This document shows, piece after piece, positions 11,150 through 22,059 of a stretch of DNA of 64,000 nucleotides; the stretch's first letter is position 1, and each line of letters begins with the position of its first letter. The DNA is from Agrypnia vestita (lineage: Eukaryota > Arthropoda > Insecta > Trichoptera > Phryganeidae), in NCBI GenBank assembly GCA_016648135.1, contig JADDOH010010044.1, forward strand, positions 1 to 64,000, written 5' to 3'. The notes under the pieces were generated by a model. It was not told the origin of the DNA. It worked only from the letters and a program-made list of their open reading frames with translations, and did not search any database. A program made the translations under genes and the position numbers.

Positions 11150-11405
11150 ACACAATTACTGGATTACAAGCTATTTATATGAGAAACGCGTATGGATGTC
11201 TTTTATACGATGGCTTCCAACCTGTTCATCGTTCACTAATTTCATCGTAAGAAAATGCACACATTATCAAATTTTTTAATGTTGTATATATGTTCCAAAT
11301 TGAACTTTCCATATATTTGAAGGAACCATGCTAGAGACATCTGTAGTCCTTCTCATGAAATAGTATACAAACATTTCGATCGCACCTGGTAGCGACACCA
11401 GTATA
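11150..11405 (+). repeat. Dispersed repeat N, copy 3 (diverged)
   Basis: Carries 'gctatttatatgagaaacg', 'tatacgatggc', 'catcgtaagaaaat', 'tatatatgttc' and 'catgctagagacatctgta' in the same order as 346-560. Confidence 0.6.
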
Positions 11406-11544
11406 TTTTTAATGTTGAGTATTAAACAACTTTATTGTTTTTTTATTTTATGTTTATAAATGATATTGTGGACGTGTTTACGTATTATAATTTCTTTAAA
11501 TAACTGCCAGAAAAACTTCTCCATCATTTGATTGCTTAGAAATA

Positions 11545-12110
11545 GACGGAGTGTATAGACTCGACTGTCAAGGTTGCGATAAAGTATGTGTAGGACAAAC
11601 GGTGCGTACAATTTCCAAACGGGCGTGAAAACTCGGTCATCCAGGAAAATCATTTTTGGATACCGGCCATCATTTTGCACTCGAACTGAAAATCTTTGGA
11701 AAGCCTAAGAGTCATCGTACGCCCCTTATCAAGGAAGAACTCGAAATCTACTAGCACCCGATAAATATTAATAGAGAAGACGGTCTCAAATTAAAAACAC
11801 CTTGGTATCCGGCGCTTCAAAGGCAATCTTGTAGCAGTTTCTGCAGAGATAGTGATCAGACAATAGATGTAACGTACACATAACACATGACTCCGACACG
11901 GTAATGCCACGTAACACATGAACACAGAATAGCCAATACTTAACACAACACTGACAACGTTCTCACCTGCCTTTGACACAGTATTGCGAGCCAATACTTA
12001 ACCACAACACCAACACTCACAATAATACATCAGCCCTGATGATGGACCCTGCAGTGGGATCCGGCATAATACCCCAGAAGACCCAAACCAGAAAATAAAT
12101 ATATTCTCTA
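11545..12110 (+). mobile_element. Penelope-like element 3' end: GIY-YIG endonuclease remnant plus terminal repeat
   Basis: Translation from 11545 gives GVYRLDCQGCDKVCVGQTVR: GVY stands for GIY, CVG for YIG, and the Cys-x2-Cys spacing is that of Penelope endonucleases. Downstream, with stops and shifts, come HHFALELKIFGK and INREDGLKLKTPWYPAL, the usual C-terminal end of such ORFs. Penelope elements use this domain to nick target DNA for insertion. The reverse-transcriptase part is absent, and in-frame stops show it is dead. The tail (12025-12110) matches the hammerhead-bearing repeat L. Confidence 0.8.
12036..12066 (+). ncRNA. Broken hammerhead motif in the Penelope-like 3' end
   Basis: CTGATGA (12036-12042) and stem II GGACCC/GGGATCC are kept, but the GAAAC that follows in repeat L copies is replaced by GGCAT. 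Predicted inactive. Confidence 0.65.
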
Positions 12111-12524
12111 TAAACATTAAAACTCTCACTGAAGTTTCGCAAATTAATTGTTCATAATGTGTTAAGTTTATTTAGTATTAAGTATACCCTGACGAATGAA
12201 CATTGTTTCCTACACCGGTTGTTTTTTACCAAAACTGAAGTGTTGATAAACTAAGTTAATTCGTTTAATTATATTCATAATGAATAACCATAAAGTAATT
12301 GCAAAATACAATAATATATCAAAAATATATTTAAACCACCATAATTCAGTATTAATCATAAAGGGCTGTATTATTTGGAACAAGGCTATCAAGAAATCGT
12401 TTAGAATCAAATACTAAAAGAGAAATGGCCAGTGCTTAACCGTTTGCCGCGTGCTAACTCTCTCGGATATGGCTCGTAAGAACGCTTATCGTCTTCGCTC
12501 GGTATTGCAAAGCACTGGGAGTAA

Positions 12525-12880
12525 ACGAAAAACGCTACAAACTAACTTCATTTTAGAAACGTATAACTCAGATATTGAAGCGAAAAGTGAACGACTTCCT
12601 TTTGTATGATTAGATATATTATGTTGATGCATAATTGGACGTCGTTTGCAGAAATCATCCAATCCAAAAAAAATGGAGCTTCTGAAAATTCGAACCTACG
12701 AAAACGCTACAAACAAACTTCGTTTTAGAAACATATAACTCAAATATTGAGACGAAATTTGAACTACTTACTTTTGCATGATTAGATTTATTAGGTCGGT
12801 GCATAATTGGACGTCGTTTTACAGAAATCATCCAACCCAATAAAAATGGAGCTTCTAAAAATTTGAACCAACAAAAACCT
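12525..12880 (+). repeat. Two-copy tandem duplication, unit about 174 bp
   Basis: 'cgaaaaacgctacaaact' at 12525 recurs at about 12699. 'cataattggacgtcgttt', 'cagaaatcatccaa' and 'aaatggagcttct' follow at matching offsets in both. The copies have diverged clearly. Confidence 0.85.
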
Positions 12881-13404
12881 AACTAATCGATATCGAAGTA
12901 TTATAGCATATTTTTAATTTAATTATTAGATAAATCTTTTATTTACAAATATTTGGCACGTTTAACAAGTTGGATTCTTTCTAAAAAAATGTCTAAATAT
13001 ACGAAAAACGGTAATCATTTTTTCATGTGGTTTCTATGTTCCATGAATTTGATTAAGCTTGAAGTAAAAACTATTATCTGAGGCGTAGAAAATGTTCAAT
13101 CTCCTTAGATGTTTTATCGTGTGCTAACAGTAGAATTAAAATGTTACATAATTCGTCCATATCACATGGATGTTTTTAACCAATATTTTTGTTTGCGAAG
13201 GATTCGTAAATTTCGAGCCACAGAAAACACCATTCGAGCTACTTTTTTAATTTAAGAGTTAATTTAACGGTGATGGCAAACATACCATATCATCAACAGG
13301 TCATTATTGACCCTTTGGCAGATAGTATGATGGATAGATGGTCCTAGAATGACATTAGAGTTTTATTTTGAGAACATTTTGAATATGATATAACTACACA
13401 ATAC

Positions 13405-13830
13405 ACTTTTTATGATAAATTAATAATAAATAATGATTAAGTGTTAAAATAAATTGCAAATGATATTCATAACGATATAAAAGCTCAAATGCAATTCAAT
13501 AAATATAAATCAATAATGCATAGTAATTCAAAATAAAATGCAAATCAATAAATACAATTTTAAGAATGAGTTCCAGATTAACAAGTTTTTAGACAATAGT
13601 AATGCCTTTTTATGATAATTATTTATTATTATGATAAAATATATTGTAAATAATATTCAGAAGAAAATAAAGACTGTCGCAAATCAATTAATACAATTTA
13701 GGAATGAGAAATGAGATATACACTTTAATAAATAAATAATAAAAAATGTATTAATGATAAACAAACTGTAAATAATATTCAGAACAATGTGAAGATTATC
13801 ACAAATCACATAATACAATTTAGGGATTAT
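13405..13830 (+). repeat. Degenerate AT-rich tandem array, 3 copies
   Basis: 'caaatcaataaatacaattt' near 13543 is repeated with changes near 13680 and 13802, and the preceding 'attgtaaataatattcag' blocks repeat too. Period about 120-140 bp. Confidence 0.65.
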
Positions 13831-13963
13831 TATTATTAACGAATCATAGTATGACAAATATCAATGGAACTTCAAAAAAAAAAGGTTGCGATAAACAAAG
13901 GCATTCTCAATATTTAATTTATAAATTAATTGCGTGAGTGTACAGTTGTACAATTATTACAAA

Positions 13964-14090
13964 TGTGGGGTATAAAAGCAAAGGCAGCAATATTCAAAAA
14001 AATAAAAAAATGTTTTGAATGCAGTCACCGAGTGAATTAAAATGTACTGAATTCTAGATGTTTTGTATCTAACCCTTCCAAACTCAACTT
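13964..14090 (+). mobile_element. MITE G, copy 1 (right end missing)
   Basis: Starts with the terminal repeat TGTGGGGTATAAAAGCAAAG and continues through 'gcagcaatatt', 'gcagtcaccgag', 'aaaatgtactgaattctag'. No mirrored right end is found before unrelated sequence. Confidence 0.75.
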
Positions 14091-14195
14091 CTTTACTGAT
14101 GGTTAATCTATGCTTGAACTTTATTTTTGTTTTTGTTTTTCTATGACTTTCCATTATCTGTTTTACTTGTATTTAGATTTCAATATACTTGGTAT

Positions 14196-14232
14196 TCTCC
14201 TGAAGAAGGGAGCTTTGGTCTCGAAAAATGTT
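14196..14232 (+). ncRNA. Hammerhead ribozyme-like motif
   Basis: CTGAAGA (14200-14206; position 7 is free in hammerheads), stem II GGGAGC/GGTCTC with one mismatch, GAAAA, AATGTT with GTT triplet, and a 3-bp stem I CTC/GAG. Core complete on paper. Stem III is weakened by an A where other copies have C. Confidence 0.6.
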
Positions 14233-14920
14233 GAGTGTTTAAAAATAAAATAAGTGGTTGAAACAAAGTTAATTGTTTTAATTAATTAATTAAATGTGAC
14301 AGCTTAGATTCCATTGCAAAACATTTCTGTGACTTTTATAATTCAAATACCTTCTATAAATTAATATGTGTTGATTTTTTCTCTATGTGATGTGAATTTG
14401 TAATTTATTGCATTTTATACACTTACTATACACATAACCGACTAGTCTGGTTAAGCAACTACCTTAACCTATTTCTGTGTAATAAATAATTTAGAATAAA
14501 TAAATTAAAAATTATAATCATTATAAGTTAGTAATATAATAATAGCTTTTGCTTTTATATCCCATAAATATTGTCTAATTAGAAATTTGCTTGTACTCCC
14601 CATTACTTTATCTTCGGTCGCCATTTGCTTTGCGAAATCTTCGCATTTTTGTTGGTTGCCGTGTTCGACGTCCATTTCGTTTACGGGGCCGCTTGTAAAA
14701 TGGCTCGAGATACCGTCGTCACACACGTGCCGGGACCGTAAACGTCTGTAAACTTTAAAGTATTGTCACGGTAGTAAAATACTATTGTAATGGCCTCTGT
14801 TAGAAAGGTTTTGCAGTGTACTTCCGCCCGGATGTCGTTTAACTAGACTGGACTTCCGCTCATGTCGTGACTTCGATATCTTGTGTAGGTATACAAAAAA
14901 AATATAGGTATATACCTACA

Positions 14921-14971
14921 GGATTATTTGGAACACATTAACAACCTCACAGTATTATATTCCTGTCTTGA
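14921..14971 (+). mobile_element. Foldback element F, copy 4, left piece
   Basis: 'aggattatttggaacacatt', 'aacctcacag' and 'tattcctgtcttgattat' match the terminal repeat of F at 42088. The rest of this copy resumes near 15682, after a LINE insertion. Confidence 0.75.
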
Positions 14972-15684
14972 TTATTTATTTATTTTATTTTTATTTTATT
15001 AATTACACGGCTTAATAGCCTTTTTTTACAACAGGTTTATACATAATTAAAATACAACAAACGATTAAATGTAAAAGAAAAATAAAGGGTATAAATGTAA
15101 AAAAGTGTGTATACATAGTTTAAACATAATGAGGTTAGACATATATGTAAAAAAAGTATATATGCAAAAAAGTGTAAAGTAGTGATCTCAGAAATTTTTA
15201 CTCACCGATAATACAGCAATATTAAATTTGAATAGCCAGGTATATATAAAAAATTTAAGACATTATATAAAAATTTAATATTTTGAAAAGAAATGATCAT
15301 ATAATGATTTTTAAATTTTGAGAGAGATAGATTTAAAATGTCGACATATGTAGGTAGTTCATTGCCAAGTTTGTGCATCCGAGGTATGCTAGAATTTGAA
15401 CGATAGTTTGTGTCAAAATTGTCACAATAAAACAGCATGTTTTGGCGGGTTCTACGGTTAGGTACTTTAAAATTAATACTATTCAGGAGTTCGCAACAGT
15501 CGAAATTTGAGTGTAATATTTTAAAAAGGAATATTAAATCTGTTAATTTTCTTCGATCTTCCAAGGTTAGGAGATTAAGACTAGTTTGCAAATATTTGTA
15601 GTTTATTTGGTCGATCGGAATATGAAGCTTAAAATTTATAAATTTTAGGAATTTACGTTGTACCCTTTCTATATTTTTTATATG
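14972..15684 (-). mobile_element. Jockey-like LINE 3' fragment inserted in foldback element F
   Basis: Minus-strand peptide includes IERVQRKFLKFINFKLHIPI, LLTLEDRRKLTDLIFLFKIL, then NSINFKVPNRRTRQNMLFY and SSIPRMHKLGNEL: the conserved tail after the RT domain. The low-coordinate end has a T/A-rich tail. The N-terminal MVAKTF of the open frame is contributed by element F, not by the LINE, so the LINE itself is 5'-truncated near 15684. Confidence 0.85.
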
Positions 15685-16060
15685 AGTCGAAAATGTTTTA
15701 GCAACCATGACCTAAGATATGCGAAGTCATAGTTTGCATGTTTTCAAAATTTCTGACTTATTTTTTGTAAAAGTTGGACTATCATTACAATAACTTAAAT
15801 CGAATATAAAATATTCATTGCCTTTAATACAAATCAAATAATATAATAAAAACCTTCCGATTCGAATTGGAAAACGTTTCAATTGGAATTTTGCAGAAAT
15901 TCCAATTGAAATGTTTTCCAAAAACCCTGCAGAGGTTTTTATCATTTTATTTAACTTGTATTGAAACGAATGAATTTTTCGTGATCGATATAAGTTTCTG
16001 TAATAATAATTGAACGACTTGTAAAAAATAAATCAGAAATATTTTTAAAAAATGCAAACT
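15682..16060 (+). mobile_element. Foldback element F, copy 4, remaining part
   Basis: Left arm resumes 'atgagtcgaaaatg', 'cttattttttgtaaaa', 'ggactatcatt'. The right arm mirrors it after 'ggtttttatcattttattta'. An inner inverted repeat sits in the loop (15860-15925). Confidence 0.75.
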
Positions 16061-16061
16061 T

Positions 16062-16200
16062 TGAACGCCCGTAATTTCGTTCGAATTCACGGATAAAAAA
16101 ACGAAATTAAATAGTTGGAGATTCCGTCATTTTTGAGGGTTGCAGCTAGAGCCAGTATATGATAAAAGGTAGTCATATTTGACAAGTTACAGCTAATTAA
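16062..16200 (+). repeat. Repeat J fragment
   Basis: 'cccgtaatttcgttcgaatt', 'cacggataa' and 'ggttgcagctag' align with 29580-29970. Unclassified. Confidence 0.45.
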
Positions 16201-16375
16201 TAATAAGTAGTAATTATATCATTTTGCACCCTATAATTATTATTAAATGTGAAACTATTTTACACCTATATTATAATTCTTTCAATAGTGTATTTATTAT
16301 ATGGTAACGAAACGGCAAAAGAAATTACGCACAGAAACCGTCGTAATATGTCAATGACGACAATAATACCGAATT

Positions 16376-16960
16376 TTAGGATCTCTCACTAATTCTGGAT
16401 CACACTACCACATTCTGGAAGTAGCTACAACCTTCAGAAAACGTCTACAAACGTCCACAGACGACTAGGATAGCCTAGAAGTCAGGAGAATTTTCTGCTA
16501 ATAACAAGAATAATCTAGATAATTCGAATTGCCCCGCAGTACCGTATTTTGACAGTTCGTTCGGTATGAAGTCGGTTGCGAGCCATAAGGCGACGGCCAG
16601 GGTGGTCAGTCATGAAATAATCGAAGCGATAAATAAAGCGAAATAATACCTAAGTGGCGAAATAAACCAGAGCGACTTTTATGTGCGAAAATTGAATTTT
16701 CTACGAGCGATAAATAAAAATGGGTGTTACCCAGCGATGATAACGACTTCATATACGAGTGATGTATGTCTTAATAGTGTAGATTAAGGAATAGCGCTAG
16801 TGACTTGTGACTTGTGACGAATTACATATTCACTAAACACGCTAGCGTGTTTAGTGAATATGTAATTGAATAATTAATTAATCATCAAGTAATAAATCGC
16901 TCAAATCAATTACCAGTGTTATCATTTGCTTTCCGCAGGCACAACCATGATAATATTTTA
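16376..16960 (-). mobile_element. Repeat H, copy 1
   Basis: Reverse orientation to 37645-38480. It shares 'gttacccagcgatgataacg', 'gcgaaataatacctaagtgg', 'cgaaataaaccag' and 'tttgctttccgcaggcac'. About 585 bp, no ORF. It may be a solo LTR or a long non-autonomous element; I could not find diagnostic ends. Confidence 0.75.
16820..16867. repeat. Perfect 48-bp palindrome without spacer
   Basis: aattacatattcactaaaca is followed by cgct, then the exact mirror agcg plus tgtttagtgaatatgtaatt. It lies inside repeat H copy 1 and is absent from the other H copies. Confidence 0.95.
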
Positions 16961-17049
16961 ATTATTATTAACTTTACAAATCAATTGCATTTATTAACCA
17001 ATTGTATGCCGCGCAATTTCGTGCACGATTGCTGTTTTTAGACACTTTT

Positions 17050-17275
17050 TTGTTATAAAAATGTCCTTAGGTTTTCACGGCCGTTCAGAATCTTTTGTGT
17101 ATAGTTTTCTGGGATATTCTGCCGTGTGTGTGTGACCTCTCTGGCCAACGTTTCGGATCCCATTGCATCAGCCCTGATGATGGACCCTGCAATGGGATCC
17201 GAAACGTTGGCCAGAGAGGTCACACACACACGGCAGAATATCCCAGAAAACTATACACAAAAGACTTTTTTGTTA
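17050..17275 (+). mobile_element. Penelope-like terminal repeat L, copy 1, with 77-bp inverted arms
   Basis: Arms 17091-17167 and 17188-17264 are perfect mirrors around a 20-base spacer. The preceding 'tcctt-aggttttcacggccg-ttcag' is shared with 60211. The arm sequence (gcagaatatcccagaaaact and neighbours) is shared with 60340 and, weakly, with the GIY-YIG element tail at 12070. Confidence 0.85.
17170..17212 (+). ncRNA. Hammerhead ribozyme-like motif with complete core
   Basis: CTGATGA at 17174-17180, stem II GGACCC/GGGATCC with one bulged A, GAAAC at 17201-17205, self-complementary AACGTT as the minimal stem III, GTT cleavage triplet, then GGC pairing with GCC just before the core as stem I. 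The tiny stem III is the type I layout reported for Penelope-like elements, expected to work as a dimer. Confidence 0.72.
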
Positions 17276-17579
17276 TGGTTATATTCATGTAAAAATCAAC
17301 AATAATCGCTAAGTTGCAGTTTCTGATTTCTCAATATACAGACTTCAATAATTACTTATATTTCAATAATTACTTGTACAATAATTACTTATTCATTAAT
17401 TATGAAAATAAATAACGAAATTTACTCTCGGAAATGTACGCACATGTTTATCGATAAAACCATGGAAGCAAGATATTGTATTTCAATATTTTCGTTCTAA
17501 ATATATCAAAGAATATAAAAATACTTAATTTTAACACTTTATTACTTAAAAATAACACTTTTCTTAACAGATAAATAAC

Positions 17580-18180
17580 ACAATTAATGCGCGGTTCGAA
17601 GACGACATTTGGAATGATTTTTTGTCCGGTTTGCGCGGCAAATGAGGTTACTTGACAAATAAAACTCGTTCATTCGTTCAAAAACTTGAAATATAACCAA
17701 TGATAAGCCTTAAAAACCCATAAACGCAGGTAAAATAGGCTGAATTCGCATACGTGTCTCGCAGATCTGCACTCTGGCACTCGACCGGTTGAATGAACAT
17801 ACAAATAAAGATGATCGGAATTAATTTTTAAACATCCACCTTAGATACTCGTATAGACATAGTCCTCAATGGATATCTTCTAATTACGCAAGTCAGCATC
17901 CCATAAACCGTATAATTGATTTCGATAACAATGATTCCCCCAAAGATTATCAGGAATTATGAAACATTCCTTTTTTTCATATACAACCCTTCTAAAGAAT
18001 CCAATCCATGAATCCGCGAAAATATTATCGTCTCGGGAGTGGTTAAAGCTCGATCAACTGAACAACCAAATAATGAAATATATTGTTATCCCAATTCGGC
18101 CAGAGAAGCTCAAATTCTTCATCCTATTTCTACTGAACATTGATTTTTTTAATATATTTTTAATGAGGTACTAAAAAAAT
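17580..18180. other. Unique-looking stretch, no gene seen
   Basis: Mixed composition. A 71-codon plus frame at 17959-18174 shows no family signature and is read as chance. Confidence 0.3.
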
Positions 18181-18214
18181 ACCTGGTACAAAGTACATAA
18201 AAAACAATGCATTA

Positions 18215-18280
18215 TTATTTAAAACTTATCCAACTATCCCAATTACAAATATCTTCGGCCTGCTCTAGCAACATGTATAT
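18215..18280 (+). repeat. Short repeat M, copy 1
   Basis: 'atcccaattacaaatatctt', 'cggcctgctctagcaacatg' recur at 25125-25180 with a few changes. Confidence 0.6.
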
Positions 18281-18329
18281 GTATTAAAATAAATTAAATT
18301 TTCGAAGGAAGCAAGCACTTGGTGGTGGG

Positions 18330-18665
18330 ACATTATAATTAAATAAATAAAAATAACTTAGTTAAACACCACTTATATTTATTGTAAAATCCGACCAGGT
18401 TTCGCTACGACCGTAGCTTTTTCAAGGATGGGTGGTAAATTTATCTTTTAGTGCAGTTTTGAATATGTTCCCTGCGCACTACCACCCCTACTCTCACTAT
18501 TGGCACTCCGTCCTTTCACACTAGTGTGTAAGCATAAACTTTTTTAAAGTTTAGGCAGTTAAGATTCTCCCTGAAGAAGCTACGGTCGTAGCGAAACCTA
18601 GTCGGATTTGACAATAAATATAAGTGTTGTTTAATTAAGTTATTTTTATTTATTTGATTAAAATA
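18330..18665. mobile_element. Inverted pair of hammerhead-bearing terminal repeats
   Basis: 'aaaataacttagttaaacac' ... 'ccgaccaggtttcgctacg' at the left is mirrored by 'cgtagcgaaacctagtcgg' ... 'gtttaattaagttattttta' at the right. The 18440-18560 centre is unique. This is a foldback arrangement of two copies of the same roughly 100-bp unit. Confidence 0.8.
18568..18607 (+). ncRNA. Hammerhead ribozyme-like motif with complete core
   Basis: CTGAAGA (18571-18577), perfect stem II GCTAC/GTAGC with loop GGTC, GAAAC (18593-18597), short stem III ACCTAGT, GTC triplet, and stem I TCC/GGA. The mirrored copy at 18399-18427 (minus) keeps stem II and GAAAC, but its CUGANGA reads TTGAAAA, so it should be dead. 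Confidence 0.68.
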
Positions 18666-18671
18666 AATTAT

Positions 18672-18835
18672 ACAAATCTCATAGAGACAAAGCTATGAAT
18701 ATGAGTAACGTGTGTGGAAGTCTTTTTATACGATGGCCCAGGGCTTACAACCTGTGTGAAATAGCTTAAGTTAACACTCTACACAACCAACAACCTTCAC
18801 CAATTCCATCGTAAGAAAATCCATACATTAGGGCC
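18672..18835 (+). repeat. Dispersed repeat N, copy 4
   Basis: 'tttatacgatggccc', 'gcttacaacctgtgtgaaat', 'agcttaag' and 'ccatcgtaagaaaatccata' match 346-480 in order. Confidence 0.65.
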
Positions 18836-19235
18836 CAAAAAACTCTATTCTATCGCTATAAAATTAACGACCAAAATCTGACACGAACGGATCTCGGCAT
18901 TAGATTTCTGAGTACCCTTACATTTCACGATCACATAGGGTCAGTGAAAATGCATCGAGAATGCTAGGATTTGTTCTGCGTACAGCTAGGGTCTTCGATA
19001 ATACCAGCGTACTGTGAACTCTTTACAACTCCTTGGTGCGAAGTAGACTCGAGAGTGGCTCGATGGTTTGGGAACCACATGTACTTGAGTACTCTCTTAT
19101 GGTAGAGAAAGTACAAATAAAGTTTCTAAGATATCTCTACATGACAGAGTGTGGGCATTATCATTGGCTTTACCCAACCGAGTTTCTCCAGGGTATGCTT
19201 AGCTACAATAGTTTAGACTAGAAGGAATGTATAGT
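18836..19235 (+). mobile_element. Jockey-like LINE fragment, part 1
   Basis: Decoded with one shift: GFVLRTARVFDNTSVL, then YNSLVRSRLESGSMVWEPH and VEKVQIKFLRYLYM, the RT C-terminal region. It ends at 'cttagctacaatagttta', a block repeated at 20812, where the rest of the same ORF appears. Confidence 0.8.
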
Positions 19236-20811
19236 TCCTTTAGTAGGTATCATGACACACATCCGCCATGTTACGCAGCCAAAGGCTGACTGGCGTTCGG
19301 TCGCTCGACACTAATATCCGTTAATATCCAATCAATGGTTAACAAATAGTTACATTTAACATTTCTGTTTTTTTTTATATTCAATTTATTGTTTGTTAAA
19401 TGATTTTTTTAAAACAAACAATATTTAATATGCCAAACGGAGAAGCTTTCGTAATATAAGATTTAATAAAAATATATAAATAATATCAGTACAATCTCTG
19501 ATGCTGAAATTCTAATTGAAATGTGTTCAACGTTTTAATTTATTCATCTGAATAAATACATACGCACCAAGATTTTGTACCAATATAGAGGAGATTTATG
19601 AGAAATATTATGTATACATCTCTTCCCTTATACTTTCCATCATCTATATTTAAAATGTAAGGCTATAGAATAACTCTATCCGGATTAATTTTTAGATAAA
19701 TTTGAATCAAACTATGGAAAATAACGCTATATTATCTACGACCAATGGTGGGTCTCTGAAATTTCATCCATCATTCCCTGTTTCGAGAAATTTCTCTCCA
19801 GTCTTGGATTTCTAAAACAGGTATATCTTTGAAGATATCGTCGCCTAGTTCCTCTTTGGCTCCAAGGTCCTGTTCAGTAATTACTGTTTGGTCATTCTCA
19901 CCAGATGGCCCGACCATCGACTTCTTCATTATTACAGTAAACCACGAAACGCTTAAAGAGTCACACCATTGTGATTGTGCGCCCTTCACAAGTTAAATAT
20001 ATGTTCATTAGATCGTTAAATTTAACACTAATATACGTTTACATGGAATTTTTCAGAATCCGGAGCGATTCTTCCCAACAATGAAATTTCTAGAATTTCA
20101 ATCAGTTCAGAGCTGCTCTTTGAGATAAATCGTGACTATAAATGTTCAAAAGTCTTTATAATCATAAAACAAATTCTCTATGAATTTTATGTGCCTTCCA
20201 TAAATCAGATATTTTCTTGATGTATTAAGCATAATATAAAGTATCAATTAAACTATTACGTGATAAAAATATTTAGATTTTAAATCTTTTTCTTTGAAAG
20301 CAACAGAGTTTCTCCGCAGACAAGAAAGAGGTCACAAAAAATTGCCCTCGATTTCTTTTAATTCGCGACCTGTAGCATGTTTTCACTGGAGCGGCCTTTG
20401 ACTCATTCAAATTTGATCCCCTAAGTACCTTCAGGAAAACATTGTGATGGCGTGTGTTCACGGTCTCTCGAGCAGAGATAAAGGTCAATCTAAATCGATT
20501 GGTTTAATGTGAATACTTATTTATAGAAAACGATTAAATTAGGTAATGATCCAGGTGTGTACAGTTTTCTACGTTTAGCGGGTGACATTTTTTTGTTAAA
20601 GTTACAATGAATTCCACTGCATTTATTGATATATTTTTTATATATATATCTTTGAGACTTGAGACCTATAACTTTGAGAGTCGTGCGCTTCACATTATAT
20701 TTAAAATATTTAACTTTTTTAATGCTCTACGCCCTTCATTACTCTTTCATATGACTACTTAGGACTATTTTAATAACTCATATCTACGGAGTGAGACACA
20801 GTGAGATAAGT
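19236..20811. other. Stretch between the two LINE parts, no gene seen
   Basis: AT-rich 19236-19720, then a slightly GC-richer block 19740-20510 with short frames on the minus strand and no family signature. May be an insertion that split the LINE, or older unique DNA. Confidence 0.3.
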
Positions 20812-21110
20812 GCTTGGCTACAATAGTTTAAAGACTAGAAGGAATGTGTATTTGATTTCGCATTTTTATCCATTGTTGCGCGGTATGATCGATAATCCTG
20901 AAATTATGCGGAGCATTGGTTTGTATGTTATCTTAGACAGCATCAGAATAGATTGTTTTACATTCCAATATACAGGACCAACCTGCCGATGGTTATGCCT
21001 GTTGGAAGAGCTGCCGCTATGCTGAACAATATCGCTTTGGACATTGATCTGTTCCATATCTCTGAGGGAGTTTTCCGAAGCAGGATTCTCCTACACCTTT
21101 GATATAAATA
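20812..21110 (+). mobile_element. Jockey-like LINE fragment, part 2 (3' end of ORF)
   Basis: Reads GYNSLKTRRNVYLI, YPLLRG, IDNPEIMRSIGLYV, then after a shift RLFYIPIYRTNLPMVMPVGR and AAAMLNNIALDIDLFHISEG. Homologous to 47645-47925 on the other strand. Frameshifted, hence dead. Confidence 0.85.
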
Positions 21111-21699
21111 TATATGTTAATTAAACTTTTTATATAATATATGTAAACTCAACATTGATAATATTTACGACTTGAATGTACTTTTGTTATAACAAAAGTA
21201 GATTCATACAAACTTTTGTTGTTACAAAAATAAAAATAAATTTTAATTTTAAATCTCTAAAATTTTGTGTAAATAAATCTCAGCACTATTTTTCTCATGA
21301 GTGTGGATTTTGATTTATCAACTCAAACTAATGCCGCTAAAAATTTGCATATAAATTGTGCCACAGTTTTAGGTATTTTTCCTCACCATGTCCACCTCTT
21401 AAATCCTACACATACCAATATTTATTCTAACACACAAACACCATCCACGCATGTCTATAAATACGTGCCTGTTCCATGAAATACCATGTTGATTCAAATT
21501 ATTCATTACTTTAATTTTGAAATATTAGGTAGGTACTTCGATATTGTGTTGTGCGAGTTATTAGTAGGTACTAGGTACCTATATGATTTTGTAATTATTT
21601 ATATTATTTTTATTTATTGAAATGAAATTCTTTATTCCTATAATATACAACCAATAAGATTAATAAAAATTTACTTTATTTTCACCACTTGTATATTGA

Positions 21700-21745
21700 A
21701 AATATCAACATGTTACAGGGCCAGTGGTCCTTCGTCAACTGCTTG
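21700..21745 (-). ncRNA. Degenerate hammerhead motif
   Basis: Minus strand: TTGACGA, stem II GGACC/GGCCC-like, GTAAC in place of GAAAC, then ACATGT and GTT. Same layout as 2976-3003 but with two core changes. Confidence 0.5.
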
Positions 21746-22059
21746 TATCTGTTTGCTAGTCTAAGCCTTTGCAGTAGAGAAATTAAAAACTGGTTAGTGG
21801 CTGTAATTTCCAAGGCAAAACCTGCATTACTTCTAGCTTCTCTAGATGGAACACGCATGTTATGTTAGTTAATCAATAGACCTATGTTTCTGAATGGCGG
21901 GAAAAGGTTTACATGGCCCGTTAGACTGTTGAAATAAAATATTTGATTTCTGAAGACCTTGACTAATTTCTACACCAAAAGTTTTACGCGTATTTGATTG
22001 TGTTAACCATCGCAAAGGGAAACCTCCAGTCATATTAATTAAAATGTTTATCTGTCTAA

